DNA from: Paraburkholderia elongata
GTDB taxonomy: Bacteria; Pseudomonadota; Gammaproteobacteria; Burkholderiales; Burkholderiaceae
Assembly: GCF_013177735.1 (NCBI RefSeq)
Contig: NZ_WOEZ01000095.1
Coordinates: forward strand, 1 to 44,599
DNA: 44,599 nucleotides
Direction of reading: 5' to 3'
In this document: in pieces, positions 1 through 7,109 of the stretch
Layout of the letters: every line of letters starts with the position of its first letter
Position numbering within the stretch: the first letter of the stretch is position 1
The notes under the pieces: generated by a model
What the model was told of the DNA's origin: nothing
What the model saw: the letters and a program-made list of their open reading frames with translations, nothing else
The model's database searches: none
Position numbers and translations under genes: made by a program

Positions 1-1445
1 ATGTAGTACGCGCGCGCCGTGCCGCCGCGAATGCGCACGCCCTGGCCGCGCCGCACATAGCCGTAATAGGCCGCGCCGCGCGCGACGGCGAGATCAAGAT
101 CCGCGCCTTCGAGCAGGCGTGCTTGCGGCGCATCTTCTGCGCTGAGCCAGTCATTGAGCGTGCCCATGATCCGCTCGACCAGCAGCGGCGACTTGAACAC
201 GCCGCCGTTGAAGAGCACGGCGGTGGGGTGCAGGAAGCTCGCGCCTTCCGGAGCGGCGATATCGCGCAAGCCTTCGAGTTCGGCGAGCGCGCCCACCTGA
301 CGGCCAAGGAAGGCCGCCAGATGCCGCGTGATGCCCGCGTCCTGCGCATACGGCAGACCGAGTTGCGTCAGACCGGCACGCGCGCGGCTCACCGGACGTG
401 CAGCGCTATCTACCTGCGGGAAGAAGCCTTCAAGGATCGTCTGGGTCAACTCCGCACGCGTGAGCTCGGTGCGGATCGAACCGCCGATCAGCTTCGAGCC
501 GCGGCTCGGCACGACGAGCGGCACGGTGTCGGTCGACGGGTCGCTGAGCAGCGTTTCCTTCGCCGAGCGGCAGGCATAGGTGAGGGCGCGCAGTTGCCAC
601 GCGTCGGCCTGGGTACCTTGAGCGGCGAGCTTGCGTGCGACCCCATGGGCGAGCGCGAGATCCATGTTGTCGCCGCCCAGCAGAATGTGTTCGCCGACCG
701 CGACGCGATGCAGTTCGAGATTGCCTTCGCGCTCGATCACGGCGATCAGCGAGAGGTCGGTCGTCCCGCCGCCTACGTCGACCACGAGAATGATGTCGCC
801 GACCTTGACTTGCTTGCGCCACTGGCCGCCGCTCTTCTGAATCCAGCTATACAGCGCGGCTTGTGGTTCTTCGAGCAGCGTCATGCGGCCGTAGCCGGCG
901 GCTTCCGCAGCTTCGGCGGTCAACTCGCGCGCGGCCGGATCGAACGACGCCGGGATCGTCACCGTGATGTCCTGCTGGCTGAACGGGGCGTCCGGATGCG
1001 CGTGGTCCCACGCTTCGCGCAGGTGCGTCAGATAGCGCACCGAGCTTTCGAGCGGCGACACGCGAGCGACTTCAGGCGGCGCGTCGTTCGGCAGAATCGC
1101 CGCGCGACGGTCGACGCCAGGATGACACAGCCAGCTCTTGGCGCTCGACACGAGCCGGATCGGCGTGGCCGCGCCGCGGCTGCGGGCGAATTCACCGACC
1201 GCGAATTCGCGCTGGCCGGTCCACGGCAGGTACAGGTCGCCCGAGGCGAGTTCGTCCGGATGCGGCAGGTAGAGGAACGAGGGCAGCAGATCGAGGTTGT
1301 CGATCGCGCCGGGGCCGGTGAGTTGTGCGATCGGCAGCACGCCCTGGGTGGTCTTTTCGCCGTCGCTGGCCGTGGTGTCGACGTAGGACAGCGCGCAGTG
1401 CGTGGTGCCCAGGTCGATCCCGATTGAGAAGCGTGCGTCGCTCAT
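1..1445 (-). CDS. Hsp70-family (DnaK-like) ATPase, partial
   Basis: About 481 N-terminal residues are visible; the gene continues past the left edge. The protein opens with the actin-fold phosphate-1 motif IDLGTTHCALSYVD, has phosphate-2 VVDVGGGTTDLSL near residue 210, and an adenosine-type motif NGGVFKSPLL further on, so the Hsp70 nucleotide-binding domain is intact as far as it can be seen. It is not canonical DnaK: the THCALSYVD signature belongs to a separate proteobacterial Hsp70 group usually encoded beside a DUF2760 gene, as here. The start ATG overlaps the TGA of the DUF2760 gene (ATGA, 1445-1442), which implies translational coupling and joint work. Client and role are unknown. Confidence 0.9.
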   Translation of the reverse strand, partial: MSDARFSIGIDLGTTHCALSYVDTTASDGEKTTQGVLPIAQLTGPGAIDNLDLLPSFLYLPHPDELASGDLYLPWTGQREFAVGEFARSRGAATPIRLVSSAKSWLCHPGVDRRAAILPNDAPPEVARVSPLESSVRYLTHLREAWDHAHPDAPFSQQDITVTIPASFDPAARELTAEAAEAAGYGRMTLLEEPQAALYSWIQKSGGQWRKQVKVGDIILVVDVGGGTTDLSLIAVIEREGNLELHRVAVGEHILLGGDNMDLALAHGVARKLAAQGTQADAWQLRALTYACRSAKETLLSDPSTDTVPLVVPSRGSKLIGGSIRTELTRAELTQTILEGFFPQVDSAARPVSRARAGLTQLGLPYAQDAGITRHLAAFLGRQVGALAELEGLRDIAAPEGASFLHPTAVLFNGGVFKSPLLVERIMGTLNDWLSAEDAPQARLLEGADLDLAVARGAAYYGYVRRGQGVRIRGGTARAYY

Positions 1446-2053
1446 AGCTCCACCTCAGCCGGTGCGATCACCTTGGCGTTATGGCTGTCGGTCAGCTTCG
1501 GTAGACGCACTTCGTCGACACGCCAGCCGCGGTGGCTGATGCTGCCGTTAAACGGCGCCTTGCCGACCACATTGCCGGTCAGGCGAATCGAGGTGGCGTC
1601 GAAACCTTCGGCCAGCGTCACGCGGCTGCCTTCGGCTTCGTCGCGCACCGGACGGATCGTGAAATGCTCGCGCAACGTCGCGCGGCAGCCGTCGTGCACG
1701 AGGCGGGCGGCGGCGCCGATGTCGGCGTCGCTATAACCCTTGATGTCTTCTTCGACGAAATCGACGAAGCGCGCGTCGCGTTGCAGCAGGCCGAGCAACT
1801 GGAGCGCGGCGTCCGGGCTCGCTTCTTTCAGCGTGGGCGCCGGCTGAGGCGCGGGGGCCGGCGCAGCGGCAGGCGCGGGCTTGGGTGCAGCGGCAGGTGC
1901 AGGGCTCGCGGCAGCGGCGCCGCCTGCGCCACCTGCGCCACCCTTACGCAGGCGCAGCACCCCTGCGGCGAATTCGCCATCGCCGAGGATGCTGAAAAAC
2001 GTACTGACGGCAAGTGAAATCCTGCCGAGGAAAGAGGGGTTCGAATCGGTCAT
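1442..2053 (-). CDS. DUF2760 domain protein
   Basis: A 203-residue protein. Residues 1-35 (start MTDSNPSFLGRISLAVSTFF) are moderately hydrophobic, residues about 36-80 are a low-complexity Ala/Pro/Gly linker, and residues about 80-203 form the conserved DUF2760 part (ALQLLGLLQRDARFVDFVEEDI near its start). The family is known mainly from being encoded directly upstream of atypical Hsp70 genes, and here the two genes share an ATGA overlap. A cochaperone or adaptor role is an inference from that arrangement; no catalytic residues are recognisable. Confidence 0.85.
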   Translation of the reverse strand: MTDSNPSFLGRISLAVSTFFSILGDGEFAAGVLRLRKGGAGGAGGAAAASPAPAAAPKPAPAAAPAPAPQPAPTLKEASPDAALQLLGLLQRDARFVDFVEEDIKGYSDADIGAAARLVHDGCRATLREHFTIRPVRDEAEGSRVTLAEGFDATSIRLTGNVVGKAPFNGSISHRGWRVDEVRLPKLTDSHNAKVIAPAEVEL

Positions 2054-2347
2054 GAATGCTCCTGAGGGGCTCTGTTAAAGGACGAGCTGTCCTGGCTGCG
2101 TCGCACGCGTCGGGCCCGACATGCCAGATTGGCTTGCTGGGCCGTCGTCATGCGTCTTTGCGAGGGTCGGCGGCAAGCATGCCGCCGAGGTCTGATTCAT
2201 CCGGTCTGCGGCGCGTTCGGCGCGCGCAAAACCCGTATTTTGCCTTGTCGCGCGCCCGAAGCGGGCAAAGCCGGCAATTCTAGCGCTCAATGGGTGGAGA
2301 TTGGCGGGTGGCGGAGGGTGCCTGCCGGGTACGCCCGGCGGCTCATT

Positions 2348-3244
2348 TCACGCGGCGTGCGGCCCGAATTCGGCCACCACCTGGTCGATAAACGCGCGCA
2401 ACTTCGGGGTGGCGCGGCTTGCCGGAAACACAAGATGCATAGGTCGCGCGGGCGCTTCGTAACCGTTCAGCAGGCGCACCATCCGGCCTGCGGCGAGCTC
2501 GTCTTTTACCGCCACTTCGGGCGCGAGTATCACGCCGCCGCCATTGAGGGCGGCGGCCAGCAGCGCTTTCACGTCGTTGGCCTGAAAGCGGCCGGAAATC
2601 GGCACCACGTGTTCGCCTTGTGCATCGGCAAAACGCCATTCGGTCGCAACCGGCAAGCTCGTATAGACGAAGCTCAGGCACTCGTGCTCCGCCAGCGCTT
2701 GCGGGGTCTGCGGCTCGCCGCGCTCGGCCAGATAGCTGGGCGACGCGCAGGCGATCAGCCGGTACGGCATCAACGGCCGCGCGATCAACGACGAATCCGA
2801 CAGCGAGCCCAAACGGATCGCGGCTTCATACCCTTCGTCGATCAGATCGACGAAGCGGTCGGTCAGCGCCAACTCGACCCGCACCTCGGGATTCGCCTTC
2901 AGGTAGCGCGTGATCATCGGCGCGAGACAGCAGGCGCCGAAGGTCACCGGCGCGGTGATGCGCAAACGCCCACGCGGCGAGGCTGACAATTCCTGTGCGA
3001 CCGATTCGGCCGCTTCGGCATCCGCCAGCAGCGCCTTGCAGCGTTCGTAGAAAATCTGGCCGATCTCCGTGAGGCTCTGGCGGCGCGTGGTCCGGTTGAG
3101 CAAACGCGCGCCGACGCGCTCCTCCAGCGTGCTGACATGCTTGCCGGCCATCTGCGACGAGATGCCGAAGGCGAGCGCGGCCGCGGCGAACGAGCCGCTG
3201 TCGGCGGTTTTCAAGAACACGGCCATGCTGGTCAAACGGTCCAT
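2348..3244 (-). CDS. LysR-family transcriptional regulator
   Basis: A 298-residue protein of the usual LysR length. The N-terminal winged HTH covers residues 1-60 (MDRLTSMAVF start, FGISSQMAGKHVSTLEERVG recognition segment, LLNRTTRR, LTEIG). A periplasmic-binding-protein-like effector domain follows from about residue 90 (GRLRITAP) to the end. It resembles the CrgA/DmlR branch common in Burkholderiaceae. It is divergent from the NADP reductase-like gene starting at 3378, with 133 bases between, so that gene is its likely target. The inducer cannot be read from sequence. Confidence 0.93.
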   Translation of the reverse strand: MDRLTSMAVFLKTADSGSFAAAALAFGISSQMAGKHVSTLEERVGARLLNRTTRRQSLTEIGQIFYERCKALLADAEAAESVAQELSASPRGRLRITAPVTFGACCLAPMITRYLKANPEVRVELALTDRFVDLIDEGYEAAIRLGSLSDSSLIARPLMPYRLIACASPSYLAERGEPQTPQALAEHECLSFVYTSLPVATEWRFADAQGEHVVPISGRFQANDVKALLAAALNGGGVILAPEVAVKDELAAGRMVRLLNGYEAPARPMHLVFPASRATPKLRAFIDQVVAEFGPHAA

Positions 3245-3377
3245 GATTCCCCACTCCCAGTTTCGACACTCATCAAACTACGCCCGTTTATCCGGTTGAA
3301 GTTTTGAATCATAGTGCTTGTCACCGATGGGCGGGCGCTCAACGGAGCGATCCTTAGATAGACATGGAGTGTGAAAC

Positions 3378-4037
3378 ATGAAGATAGGCATTCTCGGCGC
3401 CGGTTTTCTCGGCCGAGCGATGGCGACTCTCGCGAAGAACCATGGTCACGACGTGATGATCAGTAATTCCCGTGATCCGCGGACCTTGATCAGTACGGCC
3501 GCGGTGCTTGGCTGTGCACTCGGCACGGCTGAAGAGGCGGCGAAATTCGGCGACGTGGTGGTGGTGACCGTGCCGTTCAGCAACATTGACGCGCTGCCGG
3601 TTGCGGCGCTCGACGGCAAGATCGTGATCGACACGTGCAACTACTATCCCGACCGCGATGGCCAGATCGAGGCGCTCGACAGTCGCTCGACGACCACCAG
3701 TCAGATGCTGGCCGCCGCGTTGCCGGGCGCGAAGGTGGTCAAGGCCTTCAACGCGATTCTGGCGAAAGACCTCGAAACGGACGGCAAACCTGCGGATGCG
3801 CCGAACCGCCGGGCACTGCCGTTCGCCGGCGATGACGAACGGGCCAAACACGTCGTGAGCGCGCTTCTCGATCAGTTCGGCTTCGATCCAGTCGATGCCG
3901 GGGCGCTCGCGGACAGTTGGCGCTTCGAGCGTGCGAAGCCGGTCTATTGCATTGCGCTGGATCGCGCGGGCATCACCGAAGGATTGGCAGCGGCGCAGCG
4001 GGACGTCGAGTTGCCGCATGGGTCGTGGCGGCATTGA
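3378..4037 (+). CDS. NADPH-dependent F420 reductase-like oxidoreductase
   Basis: A 219-residue Rossmann protein. It begins with the dinucleotide fingerprint GILGAGFLGRAMA (residues 4-16), then SNSRDP where an NADP-preferring Ser/Arg pair usually follows strand 2, VVVVTVPF and an IDTCNYY segment. These are features of the F420:NADP oxidoreductase family (COG2085). Burkholderiaceae generally lack conventional F420, so the true substrate is unknown; many family members act as NADP-dependent reductases or are uncharacterised. GGAG about 9 bases upstream supports the ATG at 3378. It is divergent from the LysR gene, which probably controls it. Confidence 0.87.
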   Translation: MKIGILGAGFLGRAMATLAKNHGHDVMISNSRDPRTLISTAAVLGCALGTAEEAAKFGDVVVVTVPFSNIDALPVAALDGKIVIDTCNYYPDRDGQIEALDSRSTTTSQMLAAALPGAKVVKAFNAILAKDLETDGKPADAPNRRALPFAGDDERAKHVVSALLDQFGFDPVDAGALADSWRFERAKPVYCIALDRAGITEGLAAAQRDVELPHGSWRH

Positions 4038-4112
4038 GTGGGGCGTGGCACGGCAGAATGAGACGGCAGCGACGTGTTCCCAAAATTAATTCGATGTGCG
4101 ACTATGCCCATC

Positions 4113-4193
4113 ATGGAACCCCGTAACGTACTGTTCAAATCTCATCACCATCACGGCCGCATGCTGTTGCGCCGTGGTTCGTTACGTCCATAG
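4113..4193 (+). CDS. Histidine-rich leader peptide (attenuator)
   Basis: A 26-codon ORF beginning MEPRNVLFKS and then four consecutive His codons (codons 11-14, 4143-4154), stop TAG at 4191. It sits about 90 bases upstream of a histidyl-tRNA-synthetase-like gene and just before an intrinsic terminator. Runs of regulatory-amino-acid codons in a short leader followed by a terminator define ribosome-mediated attenuation, as in enterobacterial hisL. An in-frame ATG at 4104 is an alternative start. No convincing Shine-Dalgarno sequence was found, which is the weak point. See the attenuator entry for the alternative RNA pairings. Confidence 0.72.
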   Translation: MEPRNVLFKSHHHHGRMLLRRGSLRP

Positions 4194-4262
4194 CAGAGAA
4201 TCGGGACCTCACTGATCCCGTTTCATGCATAAACGACCAAGGCGCCTATGGCGCCTTTTTTA
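4122..4262 (+). promoter_or_regulatory. Histidine attenuator: alternative RNA structures
   Basis: Three mutually exclusive pairings can be drawn. (1:2) 4150-4157 pairs with 4171-4178 over the last His codons, helped by CGTAACG 4122-4128 with CGTTACG 4180-4186. (2:3, antiterminator) 4169-4183 pairs with 4232-4245 for 13 base pairs with one mismatch and one bulge. (3:4, terminator) 4239-4246 pairs with 4250-4257. A ribosome stalled on the His codons would block 1:2, free strand 2 and allow 2:3, preventing termination. A ribosome reaching the stop at 4191 would cover strand 2 and permit the terminator. A further small hairpin is CGGGA 4202-4206 with TCCCG 4216-4220. Pairings were drawn by eye; no energies were computed. 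Confidence 0.75.
4239..4261 (+). terminator. Intrinsic terminator of the His attenuator
   Basis: Perfect 8-base-pair stem AAGGCGCC (4239-4246), TAT loop, GGCGCCTT (4250-4257), with a six-T run at 4256-4261. It precedes the HisRS-like coding start at 4287 by only 25 bases, so it acts as a leader terminator rather than an end-of-gene terminator. Confidence 0.85.
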
Positions 4263-4286
4263 CTTTTTACGCACAAGAGACCAGAC

Positions 4287-4930
4287 ATGACCATGATTCG
4301 TGGAACCCGTTTTATCGTCGGAAACGAAGCCGCCCAGATTCGTGCTCTCGAAAACCGCTTCCGGAGCTACCTTCATGGAAGCCGGGGCAGAGGAGGCTAT
4401 TGTTCCTGCTCTGTGGGGACAAGACACCTTCATCCAGAAAGCCGGTGGCAGTGAGGTCATCGGACAGATGTGGGCGTTCCCGGACAAGAAAGGCAGACCC
4501 TGCTGTCTGATCCCGGAAGCCACCGCGCTCTTTCAGGAGCGCAGCAAGGAATTGCTGGGACAGCAGACGGAGCGCATGTTGTTTTACGTCGCGCGCTGCT
4601 ATCGCTACGAGCGGCCTCAAGCCGGTCGATACCGCGAATTCTCGCAACTCGGTTTCGAATATCTTTGCCCGGACCCTCAACGGGCGCAACCTGCGCAGCC
4701 AGGAGATCGTGGCGGGCTTTCTGGATTCGTTCGGACTGCGTTACGAACTCGACAGCACGGCTCGACGCGGTCTTAGCTATTACCTGAACGGCCTGGGCTT
4801 CGAGATGCGCTGCACCGAACTCGGGGCGCAACAACAGATCGTCGGCGGCGGTGCCTATCGGGAGGGTGCGGGTTTCGGCATCGGCGCAGAACGGTTGCTG
4901 CTCGCGATGGTGGCTCAGGGAGTCGTGTAG
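4287..4930 (+). pseudogene. Short histidyl-tRNA synthetase-like gene, two frameshifts
   Basis: Three consecutive frames together give a roughly 214-residue HisRS-like core. Frame 1 (4287 to about 4371) begins with IRGTRFIVGNEAAQ, the HisRS N-terminal signature. Frame 2 (about 4371-4665) carries class II motif 2, RYERPQAGRYREFSQLGFE. Frame 3 (about 4660-4930) carries RRGLSYY (HisA-type motif, usually GLDYY, here Ser for Asp) and motif 3 GAGFGIGAERL. Compared with normal HisRS (about 430 residues) the stretch between motif 2 and the HisA motif is much shortened and the anticodon-binding domain is absent. It could be a HisZ-like or free-standing HisRS paralogue rather than a housekeeping synthetase. 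Both shifts go to the +1 frame. AAGAGA lies just upstream of the ATG. Assembly error remains possible. Confidence 0.78.
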
Positions 4931-4972
4931 GGCGGTAGACCTTATTAAATATGTCACCGTCGCGTCTGCCGG

Positions 4973-6304
4973 TCAGTAGGTCTGGTCGGCAATAACTCGG
5001 GCCACTGTTTCCAGCGACCGCTTGAGCGTGACCAGGTCGACGGAGCCGATTGCCAGGCGAATGGCGTGAGGTACCTGAGCCGACGTCGAGAACGGATGGG
5101 CTGTCGACACTGAAATCCGCTCGCGCATCAACGCCATAGCAATCCCGTCCGCGCGAACCTCCTGCGCCAGAGGAAGCCAGACGAAGTACGACGCGGGGTG
5201 ACTGATCCTCTTGACCCGGCCCAAAACGTCGGCCGCAAGGCTCTGACGCATCTTGGCATCGCGCCGCTTGTCGTCTTCCAGGCGGGCCACGGTGCCGTCT
5301 TCCAGCCAACCGCAGGCGATGGCTGTCATGGTCGCCGGGGTGTTCCAGGTTGTCGCCCGGATGGCTCGTTCGAGCCTGGGGACCCATTCGCGCGGCGCAC
5401 AGACGAAGCCGACGCGCAGACCCGTCGCGACACTTTTCGACAAGCTCGACACATAGACCGTCGTCTCCGGAGCAAGCGCTGCCAACGGAGGCGGAGCATC
5501 TTCAGCAAGGAATGCGTAGGCCGCGTCCTCGATGAGGATCAGTCCATGTCGTCGAGCGATGGTGACAAGTTCCCGACGTCGCGTTGCGCTCATCACCCAG
5601 CCGAGCGGGTTGTGCAGCGTTGGCATGGCGTAGACGGCGCGTACGCGCCGTCGCTTGCACAGGGCCGCTAACGCGTCCAGATCGGGTCCGTGCCCAGCGG
5701 CCGGGATCGGTGCGAGTTCCAGTCGATTGGCCTCGGCAGCCAGCTTGAATCCCGGGTAGGTCAGCGCGTCCACGGCCACCACGTCGCCGGGCTCGAGCAA
5801 CGCCATGGCGGTCGTCGTCAGCCCATGCTGTGCGCCGCTCACGAGCAAGGTGGTTTCAACCGTTGCTGCCAGACCCCGGCTGGCCAGGTGGTGCGCCACC
5901 GTCGCCCGCTCGTGCTCGCGCCCACCGTGAGGCTGGTATCGAAGCAGGGACTCAAGGTCACCTGCGGCCGCGAGCTGGCGCAGCGCCGCCCTGAGAAGGT
6001 CGGCCTGGCCCGGCGAAGACGGATAGTTGAAGCTCAGATCCACCGTGTCCGTGCTCCAGGCATGCAGGTCAATGCCCTGTCCGCGAGGAAGAGGTTCTTT
6101 GACGAACGTGCCGCGGCCGGTTTCGCCGCTCACCAAACCCATATCCTGCAGCTCCGCGTAGACACGCGTGGCCGTGACCAGAGCCAGGCCTTCGCGAGCA
6201 GCGAGGTCGCGGTGCGTTGGCAGACGCGTCCCGGGACGCAGGTGGCCTGCACGGATGTCAGCCGCGAGTTGGTCGACCAGTTGTTTGTAGCGCGGCTGAG
6301 GCAT
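4973..6304 (-). CDS. MocR-type (GntR-aminotransferase) regulator
   Basis: A 443-residue fusion. Residues 1-70 are a GntR winged HTH (YKQLVDQLAADIRAGHLRPG, LPTHRDLAAREG, TRVYAELQDMGLV, GRGTFV). Residues about 85-443 are a fold-type I aminotransferase domain with Asp260 (LIEDAAY) for the PLP ring nitrogen and the Schiff-base Lys290 in SSLSKSVATGLRVGF. MocR proteins use PLP and an amino compound as effectors. It diverges from the DJ-1 gene at 6395 with 90 bases between, so that gene is its probable target. Length and motifs are complete. Confidence 0.93.
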   Translation of the reverse strand: MPQPRYKQLVDQLAADIRAGHLRPGTRLPTHRDLAAREGLALVTATRVYAELQDMGLVSGETGRGTFVKEPLPRGQGIDLHAWSTDTVDLSFNYPSSPGQADLLRAALRQLAAAGDLESLLRYQPHGGREHERATVAHHLASRGLAATVETTLLVSGAQHGLTTTAMALLEPGDVVAVDALTYPGFKLAAEANRLELAPIPAAGHGPDLDALAALCKRRRVRAVYAMPTLHNPLGWVMSATRRRELVTIARRHGLILIEDAAYAFLAEDAPPPLAALAPETTVYVSSLSKSVATGLRVGFVCAPREWVPRLERAIRATTWNTPATMTAIACGWLEDGTVARLEDDKRRDAKMRQSLAADVLGRVKRISHPASYFVWLPLAQEVRADGIAMALMRERISVSTAHPFSTSAQVPHAIRLAIGSVDLVTLKRSLETVARVIADQTY

Positions 6305-6311
6305 GTCTCAA

Positions 6312-6342
6312 TGTATCCATGACAATTATTTGATTGTATTGA
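6312..6342. promoter_or_regulatory. Possible MocR direct-repeat operator
   Basis: Between the divergent MocR and DJ-1 genes, TGTATCCATGA (6312) and TGTATTGATTA (6335) share 8 of 11 positions in the same orientation, 23 bases apart, in an AT-rich patch. MocR regulators such as GabR and PdxR bind direct repeats, so this is a reasonable operator candidate. It is a weak match found by eye. Confidence 0.35.
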
Positions 6343-6394
6343 TTATCGGCCCTACCATGGAGCGACACAACGTCTCCACCCGCACGAGGACGCC

Positions 6395-6991
6395 ATGCAC
6401 ATCGCCATCCTGACCTTCGAAGGCTTCAACGAACTCGACTCGCTGATCGCGCTCAACATCCTCAGCCGGGTCAAGAAGCCCGGCTGGCGGGTGTCGATCG
6501 CCAGTCCGGCGGCCAAGGTGCGTTCGATGAACGGCGTGGTGCTGGAGGCGCAAGCGTCGCTGAAGGACGCTTGCGACGCCGACGCGGTGCTAGTCGGCAG
6601 TGGGATACAGACCCGAGACGTCGTCGCCGATGCCGCGTTGATGTCGCAGCTGAGGCTCGACCCGACGCGCCAACTGCTCGGCGCGCAGTGCTCGGGCACG
6701 CTGATACTCGCGAAGCTAGACCTGCTGGACGGCGTTCCGGCCTGCACGGACCTGACCACCAAGCCGTGGGTCGAGGAGGCCGGCGTGGCTGTGCTCAACC
6801 AGCCGTTCGTGGCTAAGGGAAACGTCGCGACCGCGGGCGGGTGCCTGTCGTCGCAGTATCTGGCGGCCTGGTTTATCGCACGTCTGGAAGGCGTCGAGGC
6901 TGCACGCAGCGCGATTCACTATGTCGCCCCGGTGGGGGAGAAGGAAACCTACGTGACGCGTGCGATGGCGAACATTTCGCCGTTCCTCTAA
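6395..6991 (+). CDS. DJ-1/PfpI family protein
   Basis: A 198-residue protein of the class I glutamine-amidotransferase-like fold. The nucleophile-elbow Cys99 lies in GAQCSGTLILAKL, and the early acidic residues (FEGFNELD) match the DJ-1 pattern. It has no HTH, so it is the stand-alone form and not a GlxA regulator. DJ-1 relatives include isonitrile hydratases, proteases, chaperones and glyoxalases; the AQCSG elbow and FNELDSLIALNIL start resemble the isonitrile-hydratase/ThiJ-like group, but the substrate is not determined. It is divergent from the MocR gene. No partner gene follows on the same strand. Confidence 0.88.
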   Translation: MHIAILTFEGFNELDSLIALNILSRVKKPGWRVSIASPAAKVRSMNGVVLEAQASLKDACDADAVLVGSGIQTRDVVADAALMSQLRLDPTRQLLGAQCSGTLILAKLDLLDGVPACTDLTTKPWVEEAGVAVLNQPFVAKGNVATAGGCLSSQYLAAWFIARLEGVEAARSAIHYVAPVGEKETYVTRAMANISPFL

Positions 6992-7109
6992 GGGGCCGCC
7001 TGGCTAGGCAGCTTGCTACCTTGCATGCATATGCACACAGAACCGGAAAAACAGTCGTTCGTGTCGGCAGCCGGACGGATAGACACGCGGCGCTGGATTG
7101 ACGCTCGCA

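Noticed and set aside
123..1427. 434-codon plus-strand open frame
   Set aside because: It is antisense to the Hsp70-like gene, Arg/Ala/Glu-rich and without domain motifs; a GC3 shadow.
4100..4270. T-box riboswitch upstream of the HisRS-like gene
   Set aside because: No T-box consensus or specifier-loop layout is visible; the His-codon leader with alternative hairpins explains the structure better, and T-boxes are mainly a Firmicutes feature.
4287..4930. Programmed frameshifting in the HisRS-like gene
   Set aside because: Two shifts are needed and neither junction shows a recognised slippery heptamer or stimulator; decay or sequence error is simpler.
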